Assembly: GCF_004785795.1 (NCBI RefSeq)
Contig: NZ_SRRO01000001.1
Location: 3,162,001-3,226,000 of the forward strand
Length of the DNA: 64,000 nucleotides
Direction: 5' to 3'
Source of the DNA: Nocardioides eburneiflavus
GTDB taxonomy: Bacteria; Actinomycetota; Actinomycetes; Propionibacteriales; Nocardioidaceae
A program made the position numbers and the translations under genes. Positions 46,852 to 54,220 of the stretch are shown here, one piece after another; the stretch's first letter is position 1, and the number at the start of each line of letters is the position of its first letter. The notes below the pieces were generated by a model. It saw only the letters and a program-made list of their open reading frames with translations. It made no database searches and was not told the origin of the DNA.

Positions 46852-47839
46852 ATGAAGGCCATCGTCCTGGATGCCCCGGGACCTGTGGAGGCTCTGCAGC
46901 TCCGGGTGGTGCCTGACCCGGTGCCTCAGCCGGGCTGGGTGCTCATCGAGGTGCGGGCCGCGGGGGTGAACCGCTCCGAGCTCCACACGCGTCTCGGGAT
47001 GGCCGAAGGCATGGTCTGGCCCCGCGTGCTCGGGCTGGAGGCCGCGGGCGTCGTGGTCGACTGCCCGGGGGGGTGAGTTCGAGGTCGGCACCCAGGTGGT
47101 GGCGATGATGGGCGGCATGGGCCGTCAGTTCGACGGCGGGTACGCCGAGCTCACGTGCGTGCCCGTAAGACAGGTCATCCCGTTCACCAGCTCCCTGCCC
47201 TGGTCCGTGCTCGGCGCGGTGCCGGAGATGCTGCAGACCGCCTACGGGTCGCTGACCGTGGGCCTCGACATCCAGCCGGGTCAGACGCTGCTCGTCCGTG
47301 GGGCCACCTCGAGCGTCGGTATGGCCGCAGCAGTGCTGGCGAAACGTAAGGGGCTCCAGGTCATCGGCACCACCCGCAACCCCGCCAGCGCTGATCGCCT
47401 GCAGGAGCTCGGCGTTGACCATGTGCTGGTGGACGACGGTCCGCTGGCCCGTGCCGTCCGCGAGATCGTGCCGGACGGCGTCGACGCCGCCCTCGACCTG
47501 GTGGGGACGCCGACCCTGATGGACTGCCTGCACGCGACGCGTGTGCACGGCGTGGTGTGCATGTCCGGCATGCTCTCGAACCAGTGGACCCTTCCTGACT
47601 TCTACCCGACTGGCGACATCCCCAGCGGGGTACGGCTCACGGGCTACACCGGCGACGCCACAGACCTTCCGGCTGCGGTGCTCCAGCGCTTCCTCGATGA
47701 CGTAGCCGCTGGCACGGCCACGGTGCCCATCGGGAAGGTCCTCGACCTCGACGAGGTCCAGGAGGCGCACAGGATCATGGAGGCCGGCACAGCCGGCGGC
47801 AAGATCGTGATGGTCACGGCGTCGGGGAGGTCCTCATGA
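46852..47839 (+). pseudogene. MDR-family zinc-independent oxidoreductase, frameshifted at a G7 run
   Basis: Residues 1-75 (MKAIVLDAPGPVEAL... to GVVVDCPGG) are in one frame and stop at 47076; the remaining Rossmann and C-terminal part (EFEVGTQVVAMMGG... TLLVRGATSSVGMAAAVLA... to GGKIVMVTASGR) continues in the next frame to 47839. Removing one G from the run of seven at 47067-47073 restores a single protein of about 328 residues of the quinone-oxidoreductase group. The rest of the sequence is well preserved, so this is a very recent mutation, a phase-variable tract or a sequencing error. It follows the PaaX gene by 63 bp, preceded by GGGAGA. Confidence 0.85.
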
Positions 47840-48364
47840 TCGACCCGCAGATGGTCCATGCTTGGTCGACTGAGCCGGGACAGTTGTGCCGAGGCCGTCT
47901 CCGTGCCCGAGCCGCTGCGGCTGCTGCACTGGCGTGGGCCACGCTGCGTCGGGCGACGAACACAAAGAGGGACGACCCACGTCCCCCACTGTGACCGGCG
48001 CCACCGAGAGGCTGGAGACGTCGCGAGCCGGCGACGCCGAGGCCTGGGGCGACCCAGCCCCGCAGGGCGGTGGCAGTTTGGCGCTCGTCAACGGGCGTCG
48101 GTCGGGCCAGGTCTGCACGGCTGCCGGGCCCATACGCGCACGAAGGAATTAGTCACGCAGGACGCGTCGGGTCGCGTTTCCCGCTCGGGAGCTCGGACTC
48201 AGCGGTCGAGCTCGCCATATTGCGGGCACTACGAGGAGGACGGCTGCGAGGGCCACGATCGTTGCGGAGTCCCGGCGGAACGGGGCATCACCGTGGATTC
48301 TCCCAGCGAATGTGAAATGACGGCAAGCGTGCAGCTGTCGAGGAACCGGAGGGTGCCATACACA
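47840..48364. other. Intergenic region, 525 bp
   Basis: No gene is supported. An open frame of about 176 codons runs here but lacks a ribosome site, family resemblance and a coding-like composition. It marks the change from the catabolic block to the accessory region. Confidence 0.5.
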
Positions 48365-48832
48365 TCAGCGAAGCGACCGCTCGGCTAGAATCAATTGATG
48401 CTCTCTGGCCGATCCAAATCGGTTCTGTTCAGGTAGATAGCGACAGTAATCCGTGCCATCGGTGCGAATCGTAGGCGTCGTCCTGCCAATATCCGTCAGT
48501 GAGCCGTCGCCGTGCAGGACCCAATTTCCGTCGTCGGTGATCACCGAGCCGACGGCCAGATCAACTAGGCCGTCTCCGGTTGCGAGCGCCGATCGGTCTG
48601 TATGGCCGGCAATCATCAATAGCCCAGCATTCGATAACACCGTCTCACTAAAGGATCCCTGCAGCCTCAGGATGGCGCCCTCCTCGATACAGACGTCGCC
48701 GAGTACAGCGCCTTGGACGAGCAGTTCCACCCCGGTCCTGACCGTTACGCCCGCCGAGAGCACTCCACGGATCGTCACGTCAGCGTCAACTGCATCAAAG
48801 TGGGAGCTGAAGTCACCCTGTAGAACAGTCAC
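48365..48832 (-). CDS. Hypothetical protein with beta-solenoid-like repeats
   Basis: 155 residues; not assigned to a family. From about residue 10 to 85 the sequence alternates short beta-prone strands every 15-20 residues (VTIRGVLSAGVTVRTGVELLVQG, then AVLGDVCIEEGAILRLQG, and so on), the pattern of a bactofilin-like or hexapeptide right-handed solenoid. The tail (about 115-155) is polar. The GTG start has AGGAGG at 48839-48844 with a six-base spacer, unusually strong; a longer frame to 48913 is less likely. GC content is lower than in the catabolic genes, consistent with acquired DNA. Function unknown. Confidence 0.7.
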   Translation of the reverse strand: MTVLQGDFSSHFDAVDADVTIRGVLSAGVTVRTGVELLVQGAVLGDVCIEEGAILRLQGSFSETVLSNAGLLMIAGHTDRSALATGDGLVDLAVGSVITDDGNWVLHGDGSLTDIGRTTPTIRTDGTDYCRYLPEQNRFGSAREHQLILAERSLR

Positions 48833-48909
48833 GTCCGACCTCCTATCGGTCAAAGACAGGTCTGATGCTGTGCGCAGCGGCGTAGACCTCTTCGCTGGTC
48901 GCAAGCATC

Positions 48910-49387
48910 TCATGGTCCATCGGCGAACGAGCGGATCGGTGCCGCCATGGCTTCCGAATCGGTCAGGAAGGCGTCCTGGGCGAGACCGTGGTCGGCCTCA
49001 ACGTTCGACGGGGCCCCCCGCCGCACAGCCTCGGACGCCCAGTTCCGCAGCCCTCGTGTGGAATGAGAAGTCTCCGGCGCCGACTGTCGCCTCGACCCGC
49101 AGTACGTCCAGTGCGGAGTTGATATCGATGATGTTTCCGGCCGAGTCGAGCCGCTCCCAGTAGCAGTCGGCCACGTCCTCAACAAAGTCCGTGCCGGGCT
49201 GTACCCCTTGGTTAACGACCGACTCGAGCACTCGTGAGGCGAGAAGCGACGGCGGCCGGTTCACGCGGGCGACGAGGCTTCTCGTGCTTGATGACCTCAG
49301 AGGTTTCCGCCCATCGAGGAGGGTGTCCTCGTGGACAACACACCGGACCTTCAACGGATCTGCTGGTGACAGCTGAAACGTAGGCAC
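48910..49387 (-). pseudogene. Unknown gene, apparent frameshift at a 6-base C/G run
   Basis: The N-terminal part (GTG at 49387; PTFQLSPADPLKVRC... ADCYWERLDSAGNIID... GAGDFSFHTRAAELG) ends at 48998. In the adjacent frame a coding-like tail, APSNVEADHGLAQDAFLTD...MAAPIRSFADGP, runs to 48910. The frames would join if one G were removed at the run 49014-49019. No family is recognised. The 5' end abuts the repeat copy A, which may carry its promoter. The lower GC content matches the gene at 48365. The interrupted state is uncertain because the short form might be the real gene. Confidence 0.4.
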
Positions 49388-49496
49388 CTGCTGTCAAGGG
49401 CAGGTTGAGGCGCCCGTCCCACTGAGGTGGGGCGGGCGCCTCGTGCTTCGTCGGGTGTGGCGGCTGGTCAGCGTGTCGTTGGCGACGCAGGGTCAG
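49373..49496 (-). repeat. Accessory-region repeat, copy A (124 bp)
   Basis: Matches copy B (49667-49790) at all but about eight of 124 positions, and an inverted, more diverged copy C at 55478-55605. It contains a hairpin with 8-bp arms GGCGCCCG (49409-49416) and CGGGCGCC (49433-49440). The end carrying CTGAAACGTAGG faces the start of the minus-strand gene at 49387. Possibly a terminator/promoter module or a recombination site. Confidence 0.8.
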
Positions 49497-50149
49497 AGCG
49501 GATCGCGTGTCTAGGGTCGAGCGTCGCGCCGATCGCTGGTGTGGCTCTCGTGCTGCTCATAGCTGTGTCGCGGGTCGCTCCTCGCGCTGCTGCCAGCGCC
49601 TGGGTCGACAAAGCGATCAGGGATCGTTCCTCATTCTTCGAGCACGGCCAGCGACCAGCCGGCCAGCTGATATGTAGGCACCTGCTGTCAAGGGCAGGCT
49701 GAGCCGGGCGTCCCACTGAGGTGGGGCGGGCGCCTCGTGCTTTGTCGGGTGTGGCGGCTGGTCAGCGTGTCGTTGGCGACGCACGGTCAGGCTGATATGC
49801 GGCGTGGTCGTCGCGATTGCGGCCTCCCGGGGCGCGTACCCCCGGCGTACCCCGGACGTGCAAGTCGTGCGTTTGCAGGCCTCGCTGGCGTTGCATCCCA
49901 GGCGTTCAGCGGAGGTGGACGATAAGCCTGGGGCCATTCGAAGTGAGACGGGTGGGGAACCCCAGGGCTCGTCGGCTCGCGTAGACCTGGGTGACCCCAA
50001 GCGTGCCCCGCGCGTGCCCCGCCACGCCTTCGTGCAGGCGACGAACTCACTTCGGCGAGGTGTGCGCGCGGTCGCGCGACGGTGATCGCCCGCGGCGCTG
50101 TCCTCGCCATAGGTGAATGAAAGAACTGGCACTCACCTGGAGGCACAGC
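49388..50149. other. Intergenic region with repeats, 762 bp
   Basis: Contains most of copy A, all of copy B and roughly 350 bp without any supported gene. No tRNA or integrase attachment sequence could be identified. Confidence 0.5.
49667..49790 (-). repeat. Accessory-region repeat, copy B (124 bp)
   Basis: Same length and orientation as copy A, 294 bp away. Begins CTGATATGTAGG and is followed by GCTGATAT, so CTGATAT brackets the unit. Three of its differences from A fall in the left arm of the hairpin and break the 8-bp stem, so the hairpin is not conserved in this copy. The 170 bp between A and B hold no gene. Confidence 0.8.
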
Positions 50150-50470
50150 ATGTCGAAACAGACAGCGAGACAGCGAGCCCGGCGGTCGGCACGAGAGTTT
50201 GCTTCAAGACGGCGCCGCGAGCTTATGGAGAGGGAGAAGCGGATTGTCGGTCTCGCGGAAGAGGTGATGGTCGCGATCGGAGAACGTGACTTTGCCGTTG
50301 CCGAAGGGGAGGCGCGAGCCGGTGAGGCGCTTAGGCGATTGGTGGCAGAGGAGCATCTTGCCATCAGCGAGGCGCTGGTGTGGTGCGGAAATGTGGTGCC
50401 GGCGCGGGAAGCTCGTCGGTTGCGCCGACTCGCCGAGATCGCTGACACATCCGACTCGAACGCCAGTTGA
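50150..50470 (+). CDS. Small Arg/Glu-rich helical protein of mobile elements
   Basis: 106 residues. The first 35 residues are strongly basic (KQTARQRARRSAREFASRRR), followed by two amphipathic helices with heptad-like spacing (GLAEEVMVAIGERDFAVAEGEARAGEALRRLVA). GGAGG at 50138-50142 gives a good ribosome site. Small proteins of this appearance are common in actinobacterial integrative and conjugative elements; no function is established. A DNA-associated role is suggested by the basic head. It is followed by 375 bp before the SSB-like gene. Confidence 0.65.
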   Translation: MSKQTARQRARRSAREFASRRRRELMEREKRIVGLAEEVMVAIGERDFAVAEGEARAGEALRRLVAEEHLAISEALVWCGNVVPAREARRLRRLAEIADTSDSNAS

Positions 50471-50845
50471 ATGCCTTCCAACATCAAGATATGAACCGCC
50501 GAGCGATGTCTGAACCATTTGGAGCCTCCGGGACGCCCGGAGTTCAGAGGCGGCGCTGACTGCATGTTCCGAGCGATCATTCTGGCCCTCAGCGCGGTCG
50601 GTCGCCTCAGTCGCGATCAGCACGTCTGTGCCAACGACTACTCAGGGCATTGGTACGGCGCGCTGCCTGACTGCTGGAGGTCTGCTGCGTTGTTACAGCC
50701 GCCTCGACGCCGCGTGCGCCGCTCGACGCGCCCGCCTGGCTCGAGCGCGGAAACGACTTCGGCCGATGTGATCGCTGCCGGGCCTGGCTGACACCTAGGT
50801 GACTGCGGGACCGATCAACGTCTCGCAGTCACCTAGGAGGAAGCC
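50471..50845. other. Intergenic region, 375 bp
   Basis: No gene supported. The last 52 bp contain a perfect 14-bp inverted repeat that overlaps the ribosome site of the SSB-like gene (separate entry). Confidence 0.5.
50794..50837 (+). promoter_or_regulatory. Perfect 14-bp inverted repeat masking the SSB-like gene ribosome site
   Basis: CCTAGGTGACTGCG (50794-50807) and CGCAGTCACCTAGG (50824-50837) with a 16-nt loop. The right arm shares AGG with the ribosome site AGGAGG (50835-50840), eight to eleven bases before the ATG at 50846. In RNA it would form a stable stem that could hide the ribosome site; in DNA the same dyad, with its CACCTAGGTG core, could be a protein operator. Confidence 0.7.
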
Positions 50846-51235
50846 ATGTCCACCACCGTCACCTTCGCCGGCAACAAGGCCGAGGCACCCGAGCTGCACC
50901 ACACCCGGGAGAACAAGCCGTTCGTCACCTGCCGGGTCCTGGTCAACAACCGGATCCAGGACGACCAGGGGGAGTGGGTCAGCGACGTGCCCACGGCCCG
51001 CAACGTCAAGATCTTCGGCTCGGCGGCCACCCACGTACACGACAGCTGCGGATCCGGTGCCCCGCCCTTCGTCCACGGCCTCGAGCGCACCGAGAGGTGG
51101 CCGGATAGGGAGACCGGCGAGAAGCACACCAAGGGCGTCGTGGTTGTCGACAACCGCTTCGGCGGGGTCGGCCTCTCGCTCATGTACGTGTCCGCGCGCA
51201 TCGACCGCGCCCCGCACGCGGCCCAGGCCCGCTGA
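50846..51235 (+). CDS. Single-stranded DNA-binding protein-like (OB fold)
   Basis: 129 residues. The order of strands follows the SSB OB fold: VTFAGNKAEAPELHHT, FVTCRVLVNNR, ARNVKIFGSAATHVHDSCGSG and VVVVDNRFGGVGLSLMYVSARI. It lacks the acidic C-terminal tail that recruits partner proteins in chromosomal SSB, so it is an element-encoded variant. It probably protects single-stranded DNA during transfer or replication of the element. AGGAGG gives the start, inside a hairpin. The stop overlaps the ribosome site of the DUF4192 gene. Confidence 0.72.
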   Translation: MSTTVTFAGNKAEAPELHHTRENKPFVTCRVLVNNRIQDDQGEWVSDVPTARNVKIFGSAATHVHDSCGSGAPPFVHGLERTERWPDRETGEKHTKGVVVVDNRFGGVGLSLMYVSARIDRAPHAAQAR

Positions 51236-51249
51236 GGAGGTTCGCTCCG

Positions 51250-52284
51250 ATGGATCTCGTCGTTCAATCCCCGGACGAGCTGCTGGCCGCGGTGCCACAC
51301 GTCCTCGGCTTCAAGCCGGAGGAGTCGATCGTCCTGGTGCCCTTCCGGCCCGGGCTGCCGATCAGTCGCGTGGACCTGCCCAGGACCGCCGCCAATCGTG
51401 AGGAGGTTTGGGACGCACTCAGCGGCCCGTACGGCCGCCACGCCTGGCCCGGTGCCCGCCTGGCCATCGTCTGCATTACCGAGGACCGCCGCAGCGCCGA
51501 GCTGGCCAGTCAGCACCTGTCCAACCGGCTCCAAGACGTCGGCATCACCACCGACATCAGGCTGTGGTCCGACGGCGAGCGCTGGCGTGAGTTCAACACC
51601 GGCCACACGGGGCTGCAGACGCCGTCGACCGCTGAGCGGATCGCGGCCGTGACCGTCCTCAGCGGCGCCGCCCAGCCGGCCGCCAGCCGCGAGTCCCTGG
51701 CCGTCTCGATGGTCGGCGACCGCGAGCCCATCGCCCAGTTGCTCCCCGCGGCTCGAGCGGCGGCCGCGGACAGCACGCCCGCTGGGGAGAGGGAATGGGC
51801 GCTGGACCGGCTCGAGCAGTTCCACGCCGACGGCAACCGGCTCTCCGATGTCGACGGTGCGCGGATGCTCGCGGCCTTGGAGACGATCAGCACCCGGGAC
51901 GCGCTCTGGGAGGACATGAGTCGGGAGAACTCCACCTCCCACATGGCCATCTGGACCGACCTCACCCGCCGCGGTCCGGACGAGGTCCGCGCAGCGCCGG
52001 CCTCCCTGCTCGGCTTCGCCAGCTGGCTGCACGGCGACGGCGCCAAGGCCTGGTGCGCGCTCGACCAAGTGCCCGCCGACCGGCCCTACTCCATGGCCGC
52101 CATCGTCGCCTCCGCCCTGCAGAACGGCCTGCACCCCAAGGAGTGGGAGCGCCACCAAGCACAGTTGCGCGAGGTCACAAGTGAGCTCGACGAGTCGTTC
52201 GTGCCGAAGCCACCTGGCCACCACACGCAGCGGGATGTCCCGCGGACCCAGCCCACCACCGACCGGCCGGCTCCCGGCCGCTGA
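51250..52284 (+). CDS. DUF4192-family protein
   Basis: 344 residues. The N-terminal block (SPDELLAAVPHVLGFKPEESIVLVPF, residues 7-32) and the later WALDRLEQFHADGN and SLLGFASWLHGDGAKAWCALDQVP segments identify DUF4192, a family found mainly in actinobacteria and often beside SSB-like genes of mobile elements. No biochemical role is known. GAGGAGG precedes the ATG; it is 14 bp behind the SSB-like gene and 13 bp ahead of the next small gene. The C-terminus (last 30 residues) is rich in Pro, Thr and Arg. Confidence 0.85.
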   Translation: MDLVVQSPDELLAAVPHVLGFKPEESIVLVPFRPGLPISRVDLPRTAANREEVWDALSGPYGRHAWPGARLAIVCITEDRRSAELASQHLSNRLQDVGITTDIRLWSDGERWREFNTGHTGLQTPSTAERIAAVTVLSGAAQPAASRESLAVSMVGDREPIAQLLPAARAAAADSTPAGEREWALDRLEQFHADGNRLSDVDGARMLAALETISTRDALWEDMSRENSTSHMAIWTDLTRRGPDEVRAAPASLLGFASWLHGDGAKAWCALDQVPADRPYSMAAIVASALQNGLHPKEWERHQAQLREVTSELDESFVPKPPGHHTQRDVPRTQPTTDRPAPGR

Positions 52285-52297
52285 GGAGGACACCCGG

Positions 52298-52453
52298 ATG
52301 GACGAGCAGGACAACACCGCGACGCAGCACAGCTCCACCGAACGACAGCTGCGCCGCCTGGTCGTGCCGGCACCCGGCGCGTACGACCCCAGTAGGCGCA
52401 TCGAGGTCGTTTACAACCCGGACCTGGACCTTCTGTGGGGTCCGAATGAGTAG
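52298..52453 (+). CDS. Small hypothetical protein (51 aa)
   Basis: 51 residues (MDEQDNTATQHSS... to YNPDLDLLWGPNE). GAGGA at 52284-52288 lies eleven bases before the ATG, and its end overlaps the next gene by eight bases, so it is very probably translated as part of the DUF4192 operon. No family recognised. Confidence 0.6.
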   Translation: MDEQDNTATQHSSTERQLRRLVVPAPGAYDPSRRIEVVYNPDLDLLWGPNE

Positions 52454-53120
52454 CGCCCGTGACTCCGAGGACGCTGCTGGAGAGCTCGGCCGATGGATCG
52501 ACGCTCGGACCATCGAACTGCTTGAGGATCTGGAAGAGCACTGGGGAGGTCGCTTTGACGAAGCACGAGTCCGCGAACTGGTGATGGCGTACCTCGGGCT
52601 GCGGGGGTCGACCGAGGCTCCGTCGGAGGAGGATCGATTCTCGCTTCTCAACGGCGCAGCTATGGCACTCCTCGGCGACGAGTACCGACCACCTTCGCCG
52701 ACGTCGGAGTTCAGCGCCCCGGTCGACCTCCATGCAGGGTTCAATGCATTGGCCTCGCTGAGCATCGCCGCGCGTGACTGGCATCGCCACCACGCTGAGG
52801 TCCCCGATGCCGAACGCCTTCAAGCGACCCTGGTTCACATCCAAACCTGGATCGACGCGCTCGCCGACACGTGTTTCGAGCTGGCCGACCAGCTGGAACG
52901 GCGCCTCGCCAGCGATCAAGGCGAGTTCGACGACTCGGTACTTGTCACCGCCCAGGTAGCCACAACCAGCGCCGATCTTTTGGATCCCGTAGCGGACCGC
53001 GCGGAACTCGAATACCTCGACACGGATGGTTCGGAAGACCAGTGGGCCGCCGCTGCGGCAGTTTGTGCCCGCCTCCGGAGCAGCGTCGATGACCTACGCC
53101 AGGCGACCGCAGCCCCGTAG
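52446..53120 (+). CDS. Hypothetical protein (224 aa)
   Basis: 224 residues, acidic and mostly helical (LGRWIDARTIELLEDLEEHWGG, then RVRELVMAYLGLRG). No signal peptide or membrane segment and no motif I recognise. The start overlaps the preceding gene, so it belongs to the SSB-DUF4192 operon. Coding is supported by strong third-position GC and by the coupled start. Confidence 0.65.
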   Translation: MSSARDSEDAAGELGRWIDARTIELLEDLEEHWGGRFDEARVRELVMAYLGLRGSTEAPSEEDRFSLLNGAAMALLGDEYRPPSPTSEFSAPVDLHAGFNALASLSIAARDWHRHHAEVPDAERLQATLVHIQTWIDALADTCFELADQLERRLASDQGEFDDSVLVTAQVATTSADLLDPVADRAELEYLDTDGSEDQWAAAAAVCARLRSSVDDLRQATAAP

Positions 53121-53318
53121 ACGAACGCGTTCCTGGAGTTGCGGCTTCGCCTCCGGGAGAAAGAACAGCAGGATAAGGCAGTCGCAGAGGTACGTTTTGA
53201 GGGCGTGCTGCGCCGCAAGAGGGCCACCTTCAGCATGTAGTGAGGCATCCCACCGCCCTAGATCGCGCACCTTCCGGGGCAGGTGTCGCCCAATCAAGAG
53301 CAGGTGCACGATGGACGC

Positions 53319-53432
53319 GTGAGCCAACCGCAGCCGGAGTACGACGACGTCGAGAACTGGCGCCTGCCGCAGGACGTGCTCGAGGAGCGCGACCGCGAGT
53401 GGTGGGCGGAGGCCGAACCGGACGAGGAGTGA
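53319..53432 (+). CDS. Putative small acidic protein (37 aa)
   Basis: A GTG-initiated frame reads MSQPQPEYDDVENW... to EWWAEAEPDEE, 37 residues, rich in Glu, Asp and Trp. Codon usage is high-GC3 and the composition looks proteinaceous, but the ribosome site is weak. It sits in an otherwise empty 350-bp interval before the excisionase-like gene. Listed as possible only. Confidence 0.4.
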   Translation: MSQPQPEYDDVENWRLPQDVLEERDREWWAEAEPDEE

Positions 53433-53472
53433 TTCCCCCGGGGGCAAGCGGCGTGAGCCCGTCCTGGGCGTC

Positions 53473-53895
53473 TCAAGGCGCGATCTGGCGACGCCGCTGC
53501 GCGACCTCGGCACGGACCGCGAGCTCGAGGTGGTCGAGTCGGAACCATCGCCGTCCTCCCGCCAGTGTCGACGGCAGCCGCCCACGCACGGCACGCGCCC
53601 GCAGGGCCACCACCGAGCACCCCAGGACCGCGGCCGCCGCGGGCGCCGGTAGCCACTCGTAGTTGTCGTCCGGCGGCAGCGGACCCAAGCGGGGCTCAGA
53701 CCTGCTCGCCCGGCGTCGCTCCCGCTCGTGTTCTGCCTGGGCACGCTGCTCTCGCAGCTGCAGCACCTGGTCTCGCGGCAAGCTCGGCCGCGCCCGCCTC
53801 GGCGTCAGGTCACCCCGACGCACGATCTTCGGCACCAAGCTGACGTGTACCCCGAGCAGTTCGGCAGCCTCTCGCTGCGTCACCCACTCGGACAT
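53473..53895 (-). CDS. Excisionase-like protein with two helix-turn-helix motifs
   Basis: 140 residues. Two MerR/Xis-type HTH segments: WVTQREAAELLGVHVSLVPK (4-23) with the wing ending in RPSLPRDQVL, and EWLPAPAAAAVLGCSVVALR (about 81-100) ending in GGRRWFRLDHL. A charged helical linker (REQRAQAEHERERRRAS) connects them. Single HTH_17 proteins act as excisionases or phage regulators; the tandem arrangement is less usual. The ATG giving MSEWVT was chosen; a longer frame adds a low-complexity head. It is transcribed opposite to the SSB operon. Confidence 0.72.
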   Translation of the reverse strand: MSEWVTQREAAELLGVHVSLVPKIVRRGDLTPRRARPSLPRDQVLQLREQRAQAEHERERRRASRSEPRLGPLPPDDNYEWLPAPAAAAVLGCSVVALRARAVRGRLPSTLAGGRRWFRLDHLELAVRAEVAQRRRQIAP

Positions 53896-54220
53896 GGTCA
53901 GAAGGCTAGCTCCGGCGCAGGAGCTCGACTGCGACCAGAGCCAGCCCGCCGATCCCGAACAGGAGCGCAGCGCCGCGCTTGACGACGGCAAACTGGTCGC
54001 CTGGGGGCGTCAAGGGTTTCAGTTGGCGACGTCACGTTGAGGGTTGAGCGCGATTCAGTCGTCTCGGGTTGATCGCTCAGCGGCCCCCTGCGTACCTAGA
54101 CGGTATGACGTGACCCCTTCGGCGTGATGGGGTTGCGGGCCGGGGCCTCACTCACAAGATTCGTGGGTTACCGAGCAGGGGCTGCCTGCTCGGCCTATCC
54201 GACAATTGTGGGAGGCCCCG
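53896..54220. other. Non-coding region upstream of IS110 transposase, 325 bp
   Basis: No protein gene. It includes the presumed left end of the IS110 element, the hairpin at 54171-54193 and the ribosome site GGGAGG (54210-54215). The exact left boundary of the element cannot be set, since this family has no clear terminal repeats. Confidence 0.5.
54171..54193 (+). ncRNA. Hairpin in the IS110 5' non-coding end, possible bridge-RNA element
   Basis: CCGAGCAG (54171-54178) and CTGCTCGG (54186-54193) form a perfect 8-bp stem with a 7-nt loop, 27 bp upstream of the transposase start. IS110-group elements such as IS621 encode a structured bridge RNA in the left non-coding end. This stem is compatible with that but the full RNA and its guide loops were not resolved. 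Confidence 0.35.

Noticed and set aside
47858..48388. A 176-codon frame after the MDR gene
   Set aside because: Overlaps the end of another gene, lacks a ribosome site, and its amino-acid composition is not protein-like.
49373..49790. Repeat copies A and B as a CRISPR array
   Set aside because: Only two copies, 124 bp long, with a 170-bp gap; no cas gene is present. They do not match array geometry.
50519..50791. A 90-codon frame upstream of the SSB-like gene
   Set aside because: Unlikely composition, no ribosome site, and it runs up to the inverted repeat region.
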